From positions 1 to 64,000 of the forward strand of contig JANYBT010000056.1 in assembly GCA_025360645.1 (NCBI GenBank): a stretch of 64,000 bases of DNA. Direction: 5' to 3'. The stretch is from Acidobacteriaceae bacterium. Its GTDB lineage: Bacteria > Acidobacteriota > Terriglobia > Terriglobales > Acidobacteriaceae. Numbering within the stretch: position 1 is the first letter of the stretch; every line of letters starts with the position of its first letter. Position numbers and translations under genes: made by a program. Of the stretch, positions 7,929 to 15,508 are shown piece after piece. The notes beneath the pieces are model-generated. The model saw only the letters and a program-made list of their open reading frames with translations. It did not search any database and had not been told where the DNA came from.

Positions 7929-9233
7929 ATGACGGCGTTGCTGCATCCCTACTTCGAGCATCTGGCAGCCTGCTCCGGCCTGCGCTGGCAGGGCAGCGTC
8001 ACCAAAGTGGTGGGGCAGATGGTGGAATCGCAGGGGCCGTTCTGTTCGGTGGGCGAAGAATGTGCGGTGCTGGGGGAAACCGGCGAGAAGGTGCGGGGAG
8101 AGATTGTGGGCTTTCGCGGCGCGACCGTGCTGGCGATGCCGTTGCAGCGTCCGGGGGGGATCCGCTATGGCGACCGGGTGGTGACCTGGGGAGGGCGGCC
8201 GCGGCTGCGGGTGGGGGAGGAGTTGCTGGGGCGGGTGATCGACGGCGCGGGAATCCCGCTCGATGGAGGCGACGGGTTTACCGGGCGGGAGTATCGCGGG
8301 TTGGATGCGGATCCCCCGCTGGCTTTGCAGAGGACCCCGATCCAGGAGCCGCTGAGCTGCGGGATTCGGGCAGTGGATGCGTTTCTGACCTGTGGGCGAG
8401 GACAGCGGGTGGGCATTTTTGGCGGTAGCGGAGTGGGCAAGAGCACGCTGATTGGAATGATGGCGCGCAATACCAGCGCGGATCTGACCGTGCTGGGGCT
8501 GGTGGGAGAGCGGGGGCGGGAAGTCAACGAATTTCTGGCCACCCTGGGCGAGCAAGGGCGGCGGCGCTCGGTGGTGGTGGTTTCGACCTCCGACCAGTCG
8601 CCGCTGTTGCGCATTCGGGCGGCGCTCGCGGCCACGACGGTGGCGGAATATTTTTGTGCGCGAGGAAAACAGGTTCTGCTGGTGGTGGACTCGCTGACCC
8701 GGTTGGGGATGGCGCAGCGCGAAATTGGGTTGGCGGCGGGCGAGCCGCCGACTGCGAAAGGCTATACGCCTTCGGTGTTTTCCATGCTGGCGCGTTTACT
8801 GGAACGCGCCGGACGTTTTCGCCAAGGCAGCATCACCGGGTTCTATACCGTGCTGATGGAAGGCGACGATCTGCAGGACCCGCTGGTGGATGGAGCGCGG
8901 GCGTTGCTGGATGGACACATTGTGCTTGACCGCAAGTTGGCGGCGCAGAACCACTATCCCGCGATAGCGGTGCTGGACAGTGTGAGCCGCATCATGCCGG
9001 CGGTGACCTCGCCCGAGCATCTGGCGAAAGTCCAAGACTTGCGGCGATTGCTGGCGGCCTACACGGCGTCGCAAGACCTGATCCGGATCGGGGCGTACCA
9101 GAAGGGCGGCGATGCCGAGCTGGACCGGGCGCTCGCGGTGTTGCCGCAACTGAACCAGCTGCTGATGCAGACGTCCGGCGAGCAGGCTCCTCTGGAAGAC
9201 ACGGTGGCGCGGCTGTTGGCCTTGGCGGGGTAA
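7929..9233 (+). CDS. fliI: Flagellar type III export ATPase FliI
   Basis: 434-residue hexameric ATPase energising export. The P-loop is GGSGVGKST. Further family signatures are GERGREVNEF, LVVDSLTRLGMAQREIGLAAGEPPTAKGY and the downstream SITGFYTVLMEGDD segment. ATG 7929 follows the fliH stop by 7 bases. Length matches FliI. Partners encoded next door are FliH and FliJ. Confidence 0.97.
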   Translation: MTALLHPYFEHLAACSGLRWQGSVTKVVGQMVESQGPFCSVGEECAVLGETGEKVRGEIVGFRGATVLAMPLQRPGGIRYGDRVVTWGGRPRLRVGEELLGRVIDGAGIPLDGGDGFTGREYRGLDADPPLALQRTPIQEPLSCGIRAVDAFLTCGRGQRVGIFGGSGVGKSTLIGMMARNTSADLTVLGLVGERGREVNEFLATLGEQGRRRSVVVVSTSDQSPLLRIRAALAATTVAEYFCARGKQVLLVVDSLTRLGMAQREIGLAAGEPPTAKGYTPSVFSMLARLLERAGRFRQGSITGFYTVLMEGDDLQDPLVDGARALLDGHIVLDRKLAAQNHYPAIAVLDSVSRIMPAVTSPEHLAKVQDLRRLLAAYTASQDLIRIGAYQKGGDAELDRALAVLPQLNQLLMQTSGEQAPLEDTVARLLALAG

Positions 9234-9236
9234 ACC

Positions 9237-9704
9237 ATGACCTTCCATTTCTCGCTTGCGCCTTTGCTGCGCTTGCGGCGGAGCCTGGAACATCAGAGCG
9301 AGCTAGCGTTGCAAGCCGCGAGCCTGGAGTTAGGGCGGGCGCAGCAGGAATTGCGGGAAGGGGAAGCCTGTCTGCAGGGTTCGCGGCGGGCGGCAAGGCA
9401 GACCCTGCAGCGGGGCAGCCATGGGGCCGAGATGCAGTTTGAGGCTGGCTGCGAGAGAGTGTTGCGCGACTACTGTGAGACCCTGCGAAATCAGATGGTG
9501 GCGCTGCAAGCCACGCGAGACCAGCGAACGGCGGAATTTCAGCAAGCCCATGGGGAGCGGGAGACGTTGGAAAGCCTGCGGGAACACGAATTCGAAACTT
9601 TCCGCGCCCAGGAATTGCGGCGCGAGCAGAGGGAGCTGGATGAAGCCCATCTGTTACGGCTGTGGGCAAGCTGCTTGGAACCAGCGCTGTCTCCGATTGC
9701 CTAG
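9237..9704 (+). CDS. fliJ: Flagellar export chaperone FliJ
   Basis: 155-residue highly charged, almost wholly helical protein with the FliJ start pattern FHFSLAPLLRLRRSLEHQSELAL and a long coiled coil rich in Glu, Arg and Gln. FliJ is the central stalk of the FliI hexamer. The assignment rests on coiled-coil character, size and position directly after fliI. It is the last gene of this transcription block; 167 bases without a gene follow. Confidence 0.85.
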   Translation: MTFHFSLAPLLRLRRSLEHQSELALQAASLELGRAQQELREGEACLQGSRRAARQTLQRGSHGAEMQFEAGCERVLRDYCETLRNQMVALQATRDQRTAEFQQAHGERETLESLREHEFETFRAQELRREQRELDEAHLLRLWASCLEPALSPIA

Positions 9705-9705
9705 C

Positions 9706-9735
9706 CTCTCGGCAGCGGTTGCCTACCCGCGAGAG
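9706..9735. promoter_or_regulatory. Inverted repeat upstream of fliK promoter
   Basis: CTCTCG at 9706-9711 pairs with CGAGAG at 9730-9735, with a nested GGCA/TGCC stem inside. It starts at the end of fliJ and its centre lies about 120 bases upstream of the sigma-54-like element before fliK, the distance at which enhancer sites often lie. It may be an enhancer for the FlrC-like activator or a small terminator after fliJ; no U-tract follows. Confidence 0.3.
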
Positions 9736-9832
9736 ACGAGGGCTCCCGGTCCGTCCCGCCCGCCAAACCCAACCTGCAAGCGGCTCAATGACTTACGCGG
9801 AATCTGGACCGTGCGCTCCGGTGGCCACGGTT

Positions 9833-9848
9833 TGGCCCCGCCAGTGCA
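9833..9848 (+). promoter_or_regulatory. Sigma-54-type promoter before fliK
   Basis: TGGCCCCGCCAGTGCA has the GG-N10-GC spacing of -24/-12 elements (consensus TGGCACG-N4-TTGCA), with one mismatch in the -12 TTGC. The last A is 24 bases before the fliK ATG, the same spacing as in two other flagellar transcription units here. An overlapping GG-N10-GC reading begins at 9823 but lacks the TTGC-like end. Confidence 0.5.
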
Positions 9849-9871
9849 GGGAGTGAAGCTGAGAAGCCGCT

Positions 9872-11446
9872 ATGCAGATTCCATCGGTTGAAAGCGGAAA
9901 GAACTTGAGCGCGGTGAAGGCGGCGGGACCGGGGAGTGGCTTTCTGTCCGTGCTGGAGAACGCGGTGGCCGCGGCGACCCCGGAGAGTGGAAAGACGAGT
10001 GTGGTGAAAACCAGCGCGGAGGCTGGCGGAATTCCGGTGATAAGCAAGCCGGAATCGAAGCCTGGGGTAGCGGCGGGCCAGGCAGGCGATAGCGTGTCCA
10101 AGGCAGAGAAGGACGATGCGGAAGAGCCAACCTTGGTTGCGGTGCCCATGGTTGTGCTTTCCGTTCCGGTAATCCTACCCGCGGGTTCTGCGCCAGCGCT
10201 GCAGGATCTGGCAGCCCCAGCCGAGGCAGCAACTCAGGGCGCAGTACCGCTGGGCGGGAACCCTGGCAAGGCACCAGCGCCGAACCCAGCGGGAGCGAAC
10301 TCCGAATTGGATCGGCTCACCACGAACATCCCGGGAAGCGACACTAACGACCTGGGGCTGGCGCAGGAAAGCGTACTCCAGTCAGGGGTAAGCCACCCCG
10401 CTAAGACGCAGACGCCGGATCTTACGACGGCAAGCAAACCGGCAGAGGGACGGGATCATCCGGCGCTTCCGGAGCTGCAAAACAATCAGCCAGAATCGGC
10501 CTTCGCTGCATCGGGACGGGCGAAAGAAACCGCTTCTCCCACTCCAGCGTTGACCCCGGCTGCAGCGGCGATCACAGCTGGCGAGGCGTGGCCAGCCGCT
10601 TGGAGTGCAGCGCTCGAGAATGCCAGCGGGCACCAGGGTGGAAAGCGCGAGAACGCGGCAAAGGAGAACACAGAGCCGACCCTCGCGAGACCGCCAGCAA
10701 GTAGAGCCGTGGCGGGGGAAGCCAAGGCGGTGGCGGGTGGCCCGCTGGGGACGGCTCGGCCGGCCCCAGAGAACCAGCCGGGAGAAGCGATGCCGAAATC
10801 GGCAAAAGACTCCGCTCCCAAGAGCGAGAATGCGCAGCCGGTTGCGAGCGCGACCGCGGTGCACTCCGCGCCCGGGGACGCTCCCGTTCCCGCCGCCAGC
10901 CCCTCGCGAACCAGCGAACTCCCGTCCGGAGCAGTCGAGGGAATGCCGGCGGAGCGGACACTCTCACCCTCCGCGGGCCAGATTCTGGATGCCGTGCCGC
11001 CCCTGGAGAGCGTCGCGGCGCCTGTGACCGCCTCCCACTGGGCGCGTGCGGCGCAGGCCGAGATGAATATCGATCTGCATACTTCCGCCTTTGGCAACGT
11101 CGAGGTACACACCTCGGTGCGGGGCAATCAGGTGGGGATTCTGGTGAGCAGCGAGAGGGGCGGGCTGCAGCCGCTGCTGTCGACAGAATTGCCGATCATG
11201 GAAGCGAGTTTGCGCCGCGCCGATCTGCACCTGGAGAGTGTGCGCATGGTGGAGACAGGAAACGGGGACAGTGCGGGGATGCAGATGGGAAGCGAGCAGC
11301 ATCCGCGAGACGGGCGGGCTCAGCCTGGGGGGAGGAACCAGCCGCAGTGGCCCCAGCCGATTTTGGGTGGGCCACCCCTTGCAAGCGAGGAACCGCAGCT
11401 TCTAGCGACGCGCCCGAGCTGGGGGAGATTGAGCATTCACGCGTAG
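9872..11446 (+). CDS. fliK: Flagellar hook-length control protein FliK
   Basis: 524-residue Ala/Pro/Ser/Glu-rich protein. Residues 1 to about 385 are low-complexity and act as a ruler in FliK proteins. The C-terminal hook domain (about 395-460) reads IDLHTSAFGNVEVHTSVRGNQVGI and continues SLRRADLHLESVRM, matching the substrate-switch domain. The tail is Gln/Gly/Pro-rich. It precedes flgD and flgE, the hook cap and hook. ATG 9872 is supported by the spacing to the promoter-like element. Confidence 0.85.
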   Translation: MQIPSVESGKNLSAVKAAGPGSGFLSVLENAVAAATPESGKTSVVKTSAEAGGIPVISKPESKPGVAAGQAGDSVSKAEKDDAEEPTLVAVPMVVLSVPVILPAGSAPALQDLAAPAEAATQGAVPLGGNPGKAPAPNPAGANSELDRLTTNIPGSDTNDLGLAQESVLQSGVSHPAKTQTPDLTTASKPAEGRDHPALPELQNNQPESAFAASGRAKETASPTPALTPAAAAITAGEAWPAAWSAALENASGHQGGKRENAAKENTEPTLARPPASRAVAGEAKAVAGGPLGTARPAPENQPGEAMPKSAKDSAPKSENAQPVASATAVHSAPGDAPVPAASPSRTSELPSGAVEGMPAERTLSPSAGQILDAVPPLESVAAPVTASHWARAAQAEMNIDLHTSAFGNVEVHTSVRGNQVGILVSSERGGLQPLLSTELPIMEASLRRADLHLESVRMVETGNGDSAGMQMGSEQHPRDGRAQPGGRNQPQWPQPILGGPPLASEEPQLLATRPSWGRLSIHA

Positions 11447-11467
11447 GAACGCGAGAGGAGCAGCACC

Positions 11468-11743
11468 ATGAACCTTGGACAGATGCCAGCGGTGGCAGCG
11501 CAGCAGACGACCGGGACGACGACGACCCCATCGCCTACCACGGGACAGGCCATGAGCGACACCTTCCTGCAATTGCTGGTGGCGCAACTCAAGAGCCAGA
11601 GTCCGATCGATCCGGTGGATCCCAATCAATTCATTGGGCAACTGGCGCAATTCAACAGCTTGAGCGAACTGATTCGCATCCGGGAGATCTTGCAGGGGGT
11701 CCCGGCCAAAACCGCGGCGAATGGCGCGGTCAAAACTTCTTAA
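11468..11743 (+). CDS. flgD: Hook-cap protein FlgD, short form
   Basis: 91-residue protein with the FlgD N-terminal domain: DTFLQLLVAQLKSQSPIDPV, then DPNQFIGQLAQFNSLSEL. Typical FlgD is about 220 residues and carries C-terminal tudor and Ig-like domains; here the protein ends about 25 residues after the conserved core. The export and hook-tip binding part is kept while the large globular part is missing. It lies between fliK and flgE with a GAGAGGAG ribosome-binding site. Confidence 0.85.
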   Translation: MNLGQMPAVAAQQTTGTTTTPSPTTGQAMSDTFLQLLVAQLKSQSPIDPVDPNQFIGQLAQFNSLSELIRIREILQGVPAKTAANGAVKTS

Positions 11744-11753
11744 GGAGAACACC

Positions 11754-12989
11754 ATGCCGGTATTTTCGATTCCACTTTCGGGGCTGACGGCGAGTTCGAT
11801 CGCGCTGTCCACCATCGCCAACAACCTGGCCAACCTGAACACGGTGGGCTACAAAGAGACGCGGGTGCTGTTCCGCGATTTGTTTTATCAGACGCTGGGC
11901 TCGAACGGTGCAGGAGACCCGTTGCAGCAGGGGGCGGGCACGGCGATCAGCGCCATGCCGTCCATGTTCACCCAGGGCAACATCGATCCCAGCGGGGTGG
12001 CGACGGATGTGGCCATCACCGGCGAGGGCTTGTTTGTGACCCAGAAGGATGGCGTGGTGTCGTACACCCGGGCGGGAAATTTCGAGGTGGACAAGAGCGC
12101 GCAACTGGTGACTGCCGAGGGCGCGCAGGTGATGGGGTATCCGGCGGTGAATGGGGCGATCAGCCGCGGCCAAGGGCTGGCGCCGCTGGTGTTGGGGACG
12201 GGCACCATCAGTCCCGCGGTGGCCACCGGCAACGTGCAGGTGCGGACCAACCTGAATGCGGCGGCCAGTGTAGGCGACAGCTATTCGACCCCGCTGACGG
12301 TGTACGACTCGCTGGGCGCCAGTCACGTGCTGAAGTTCACCTTCACCAAGGCGGCGGCGAACCAGTGGGGGTATGCGATTACGATTCCGGCGGCGGACGT
12401 GGGCGGGACGGGGGCGGCCACCTCGATCGGCAGCGGGACCTTGAGCTTTGATGGGAGTGGAAACCTGACCTCTCCTGTGGCGGATGTTGCGGGCATCGCG
12501 GTGAGCGGGTTGGCGGACGGCGCGTCCAGCATGTCGTTCAACTGGAAGCTGTATGACGGCAGCAGCGGGCTGTTGACTCAGGTGGCGGCGCCCAGCAGCA
12601 CGGTGTCGAGCTTGCAGGACGGCAGCGGCAGCGGGGCGCTGGTGAGCTTTGCCATCGGAGCGGATGGCACCATCACCGGCACCTTCAGCAACGACAAGAC
12701 TGCCGTGCTGGGACAACTGGCGCTGGCCAAGTTCGGCAACGTGGAAGGGCTGTTGCGCAGCGGGCGAAACAGCTTCATCGCGACCCTGGCTTCGGGCGAC
12801 GCCGTGATTGGGGCGGCGGGCACGGGAGGGCGGGGATCGCTTTCGGGCGGGGCGCTGGAGCTGTCGAATGTGGACATCGCCAAGGAATTCGCGGCGCTGA
12901 TTGTGGCGCAGCGGGGATTCCAGGCCAATGCCCGGGTGGTCACGACGTTTGACGAAATCACTCAGGACACCATCAACCTGAAGCGGTAA
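11754..12989 (+). CDS. flgE: Flagellar hook protein FlgE
   Basis: 411-residue hook subunit. The N-terminus has ASSIALSTIANNLANLNTVGYKETRVLFRD-type axial features. A D1-like segment DVAITGEGLFV with YTRAGNFEVDKSAQLV follows. The C-terminus has ELSNVDIAKEFAALIVAQRG, then FQANARVVTTFDEI. ATG 11754 sits behind AAGGAG. It completes the fliK-flgD-flgE hook unit, whose export switch FliK controls. Confidence 0.95.
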   Translation: MPVFSIPLSGLTASSIALSTIANNLANLNTVGYKETRVLFRDLFYQTLGSNGAGDPLQQGAGTAISAMPSMFTQGNIDPSGVATDVAITGEGLFVTQKDGVVSYTRAGNFEVDKSAQLVTAEGAQVMGYPAVNGAISRGQGLAPLVLGTGTISPAVATGNVQVRTNLNAAASVGDSYSTPLTVYDSLGASHVLKFTFTKAAANQWGYAITIPAADVGGTGAATSIGSGTLSFDGSGNLTSPVADVAGIAVSGLADGASSMSFNWKLYDGSSGLLTQVAAPSSTVSSLQDGSGSGALVSFAIGADGTITGTFSNDKTAVLGQLALAKFGNVEGLLRSGRNSFIATLASGDAVIGAAGTGGRGSLSGGALELSNVDIAKEFAALIVAQRGFQANARVVTTFDEITQDTINLKR

Positions 12990-13039
12990 GCTTGGCCGGG
13001 GCCGCGCCGCAGGGAGCGGCCCGGGCTGAGACTGCTTTC

Positions 13040-13055
13040 ATGAGAGCGCTCTCAT
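13040..13055. promoter_or_regulatory. Perfect 16-base palindrome, operator or enhancer candidate
   Basis: ATGAGAGCGCTCTCAT is perfectly palindromic. It resembles LacI-family operators of the TGAGAGCGCTCTCA type, and its centre lies about 124 bases upstream of the sigma-54-like element at 13164-13179, so it could also be the enhancer for the FlrC-like activator. A second short inverted repeat, GCGGCC-GA-GGCCGC, follows at 13059-13072. Confidence 0.5.
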
Positions 13056-13163
13056 CGGGCGGCCGAGGCCGCGCGTCCGGACGTGTACCGCACTGCGAAG
13101 GGCGTTTTCCGCCGCTAGCACACTCGCTTCCCCCACCTTTGGTAACCCTCCCCCGTCTTCCGT

Positions 13164-13179
13164 CGGCCCCCGTGTTGCA
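13164..13179 (+). promoter_or_regulatory. Sigma-54-type promoter before the SpoA-fliO-fliP unit
   Basis: CGGCCCCCGTGTTGCA keeps GG-N10-GC spacing and an exact TTGCA -12 element. Its last A is 24 bases before ATG 13203. A start site about 12 bases downstream of the GC would leave a very short leader that still contains the GGGGCAGG-like ribosome-binding site. Confidence 0.55.
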
Positions 13180-13202
13180 TGAGTTACGGGGCAGGCACTG
13201 AG

Positions 13203-13484
13203 ATGGCCACCTCACAAATGGCGCCGCGACCCGCTCCGGAGACTTCCGCTGTGGCCGACGTATGGGCCCATTTGCAGGATGTGCCCTGCGAGTTGACGGT
13301 GGAGATTCCGGCGCCGCAATTCAAGCTGGCGGACTGGCTGGGGCTGGGTCCGGGCTCGATTGTAAACACGCACTGGGCGGTGGGCCGGGAGATCCCGTTG
13401 CAAGTGAACGGGGTAGTGGTGGGATGGAGCGAATTTGACGTTTCCGCAGGGCATTTGGCGGTGCGGCTGACCGAGCTGGCGTGA
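13203..13484 (+). CDS. Short SpoA-domain motor switch protein (FliN/FliM C-terminal type)
   Basis: 93-residue protein consisting of a Pro/Ala-rich leader and one SpoA domain (about residues 22-93). Visible features are DVPCELTVEI, a LGLGPGSIV turn and an ending HLAVRLTELA. SpoA domains form the lower C-ring of the motor. A second, more canonical FliN lies at 19418, and no full FliM is present, so this protein may supply the FliM C-terminal role or be a FliN paralogue. ATG 13203 is chosen over 13179 because of GGGGCAGG upstream and the promoter spacing. Confidence 0.75.
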   Translation: MATSQMAPRPAPETSAVADVWAHLQDVPCELTVEIPAPQFKLADWLGLGPGSIVNTHWAVGREIPLQVNGVVVGWSEFDVSAGHLAVRLTELA

Positions 13485-13494
13485 AGGAGGAAGC

Positions 13495-13707
13495 ATGAGC
13501 GAAACCGTGGCGGCGTGGTGGAAATGGCTGGGACGGGCGCGCCGGGGAGAGCGGCAATTGCAGTTGTGCGAGAGCTTGTCACTGGGAGAACACCGGTTTG
13601 TGGCGGTGATCCGGTGCCAGCAACAGCGCTTTCTGGTGGGCGGCACCGGCCACTCGATGGCGCTGCTGGCGGCGCTTCCGGAAATCCCGGAAACGGACAA
13701 CCGATGA
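13495..13707 (+). CDS. fliO: Minimal FliO-like export protein without membrane segment
   Basis: 70-residue protein with the FliO cytoplasmic-domain pattern: a LQLCESLSLGEHRFVAVIRC strand region, then QQQRFLVGGTGHSMALLAAL. Normal FliO has an N-terminal membrane helix that helps FliP assembly; here the N-terminus (SETVAAWWKWLGRARRGERQ) is short, charged and not obviously membrane spanning. Strong AGGAGG precedes the ATG, and the stop overlaps the fliP start by 4 bases. Assignment depends on position before fliP and the C-terminal pattern. Confidence 0.7.
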   Translation: MSETVAAWWKWLGRARRGERQLQLCESLSLGEHRFVAVIRCQQQRFLVGGTGHSMALLAALPEIPETDNR

Positions 13708-14450
13708 GGGTGGGAAGCATTTTGCGGGCGGCGAGTTGGGCGGTGCTGGTGGCAGGTCCAGCGGCGGCGTGGGCCAAACCGCAAGGCTGGTCCTCTCTGA
13801 ACCAGTCGTTGAACCACTTGAGCGGAGGCACGGCGCCCTGGAACATCATGGTGCTGTTGACCTTGCTGACGCTGTTGCCAGCCCTGTTGCTTTCGATGAC
13901 GCCGTTTGTGCGACTGCTGGTGGTGTTTCACTTTTTGCGCCAGGCCCTGGGGACACAGACGACGCCGAGCAACCAGACGCTGATTGGGCTGGCGCTGTTG
14001 TTGACCTATTTCCTGATGCAGCCGGTGGGAGTCGCCATTCAGCAACAAGCCCTGGTGCCGTTTGAGAACAACCAGGTGAGCGCGCTGGAGGCGGTGGCGC
14101 TGGGAGCGGGACCGCTGCGCCACTTCATGTTGAAGTACACCCGGGAAAAAGATTTGGGGCTGTTCCTCGAGCTGGCCAAGCAGCCGCGGCCGGGCCGGCC
14201 TGAGGACGTCCCTATGCGGATTGTCGCCCCCGCCTACCTGCTGTCGGAGTTGCATGCCGGATTTCAGATTGGGGCGGCGCTGTTCCTGCCGTTTCTGGTG
14301 ATTGATCTGGTGGTGGCGGCGGTGACCACTTCGGTGGGCATGTTGCAGTTGCCGCCGGTGGTGATTTCCACGCCGCTGAAGATCCTGCTGTTCGTGATGG
14401 TGGACGGGTGGAACTTGCTGGTGGGTTCGTTGATGCGCAGTTTTTCCTGA
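13704..14450 (+). CDS. fliP: Flagellar export gate protein FliP
   Basis: 248-residue polytopic protein. A signal-peptide-like N-terminus ending AAAWA precedes four hydrophobic segments. Family motifs include MTPFVRLLVVFHFLRQALGT, PSNQTLIGLALLLTYFLM and APAYLLSELHAGFQIG, and the C-terminal STPLKILLFVMVDGWNLLVG. FliP pentamers form the core of the export pore. ATG 13704 gives the signal peptide directly. Confidence 0.97.
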   Translation: MRVGSILRAASWAVLVAGPAAAWAKPQGWSSLNQSLNHLSGGTAPWNIMVLLTLLTLLPALLLSMTPFVRLLVVFHFLRQALGTQTTPSNQTLIGLALLLTYFLMQPVGVAIQQQALVPFENNQVSALEAVALGAGPLRHFMLKYTREKDLGLFLELAKQPRPGRPEDVPMRIVAPAYLLSELHAGFQIGAALFLPFLVIDLVVAAVTTSVGMLQLPPVVISTPLKILLFVMVDGWNLLVGSLMRSFS

Positions 14451-14459
14451 GGAGCCGGA

Positions 14460-14726
14460 ATGAGCGCAGAGCAAATTGTCGAGTTGATGAGGAAGACGCT
14501 GGAGATGGCGTTATGGCTGGGCGCGCCGCTGCTGGTGGTTGCGACCGTGGTGAGCCTGCTGATCAACATCGTGCAGGTGCTGACCTCGCTGCAGGAGGCG
14601 ACCCTCTCGACGGTGCCGAAGCTGGCGGCGGTGGCGGTGGCGGCGCTGCTGTTGATGCCGTGGATGGTGAAGAAGCTGGGCGCATTCACGGTGGCGCTGC
14701 TTTCCGACTTTCACTGGATGCACTAA
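14460..14726 (+). CDS. fliQ: Flagellar export gate protein FliQ
   Basis: 88-residue protein with two membrane helices and the FliQ pattern PLLVVATVVSLLINIVQVLT followed by SLQEATLSTVPKLAAVAVAA. It packs around FliP/FliR in the export gate. TGAGGAGC precedes the ATG, and fliR begins 4 bases after the stop. Confidence 0.96.
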   Translation: MSAEQIVELMRKTLEMALWLGAPLLVVATVVSLLINIVQVLTSLQEATLSTVPKLAAVAVAALLLMPWMVKKLGAFTVALLSDFHWMH

Positions 14727-14730
14727 GGCA

Positions 14731-15504
14731 ATGACGATCGAAACCCTGGGACCGATGCTGACCATGGGAGTGCTGACGGGAGCGCGGGTGAGCGGCGTGA
14801 TGGTGTTCGCTCCGATGTTGAACAGTCCTGCGATCCCGGCCCGGGTGAAAGCCGTTCTGACTCTGGCCCTGACCTTTCTGCTGACGCCGTTGGGAAAGCC
14901 GCCAGGGCTTGCGGAGTTGACGCTGGCGGGTGGGGCGGGCGCGATCTTGAGCGAAATGCTGGTGGGGCTGCTGCTGGGATTGACTCTGCAGTTTGTGTTT
15001 GAGGCGGCCCAGTTTGCGGGACAGATTCTGGGCTTTCAGATGGGATATTCGCTGGCCAGCGTGTTCGATCCGCAGAGCCAGGCGGAGACGCCGGTGCTGG
15101 CCACGCTGAATCAGTTGGTGGTGCTGATGATTTTCCTGCACCTCAACGTGCATCACTGGCTGTTGCGCGGCCTGGCGCGCAGTGTGAGCTATGTGCCGCT
15201 GGGCAGCGCGACCTGGAAGGGGCCGGCGCTCCACGAGCTGTTGCGTTCGAGCGCGGGGCTGTGGCTGGCGGGAGTGCAGATCGCGGCGCCGGCTCTGGCG
15301 GCCACTCTGCTGGCCGATGTGGCATTGGGGTTTTTGGGAAAAGCGTCGCCGCAGTTGCCGGTTTTGTTCATCGGACTGCCGGTCAAGAGCATGTTGGGCA
15401 TGGTGGTGCTGACGGGCGCGGTGGCCTACTGGCCGCGATTTTTTGAAAGCCATTTTCTGACCGCGATCGGCCAGGGAGAGCGGTTGCTGCAGTTGGTGCG
15501 TTAG
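14731..15504 (+). CDS. fliR: Flagellar export gate protein FliR
   Basis: 257-residue membrane protein with about six hydrophobic segments. Family features are a GARVSGVMVFAPMLNSPAIP segment near residue 20 and FAGQILGFQMGYSLASVFDP near 105. FliR caps the FliP pentamer in the pore complex. It lies in the standard fliP-fliQ-fliR-flhB-flhA order, with flhB starting 4 bases downstream. Confidence 0.96.
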   Translation: MTIETLGPMLTMGVLTGARVSGVMVFAPMLNSPAIPARVKAVLTLALTFLLTPLGKPPGLAELTLAGGAGAILSEMLVGLLLGLTLQFVFEAAQFAGQILGFQMGYSLASVFDPQSQAETPVLATLNQLVVLMIFLHLNVHHWLLRGLARSVSYVPLGSATWKGPALHELLRSSAGLWLAGVQIAAPALAATLLADVALGFLGKASPQLPVLFIGLPVKSMLGMVVLTGAVAYWPRFFESHFLTAIGQGERLLQLVR

Positions 15505-15508
15505 AGAT

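Noticed and set aside
12992-13010. GG-N10-GC spacing just after flgE
   Set aside because: Occurs by chance in GC-rich sequence; no TTGC element.
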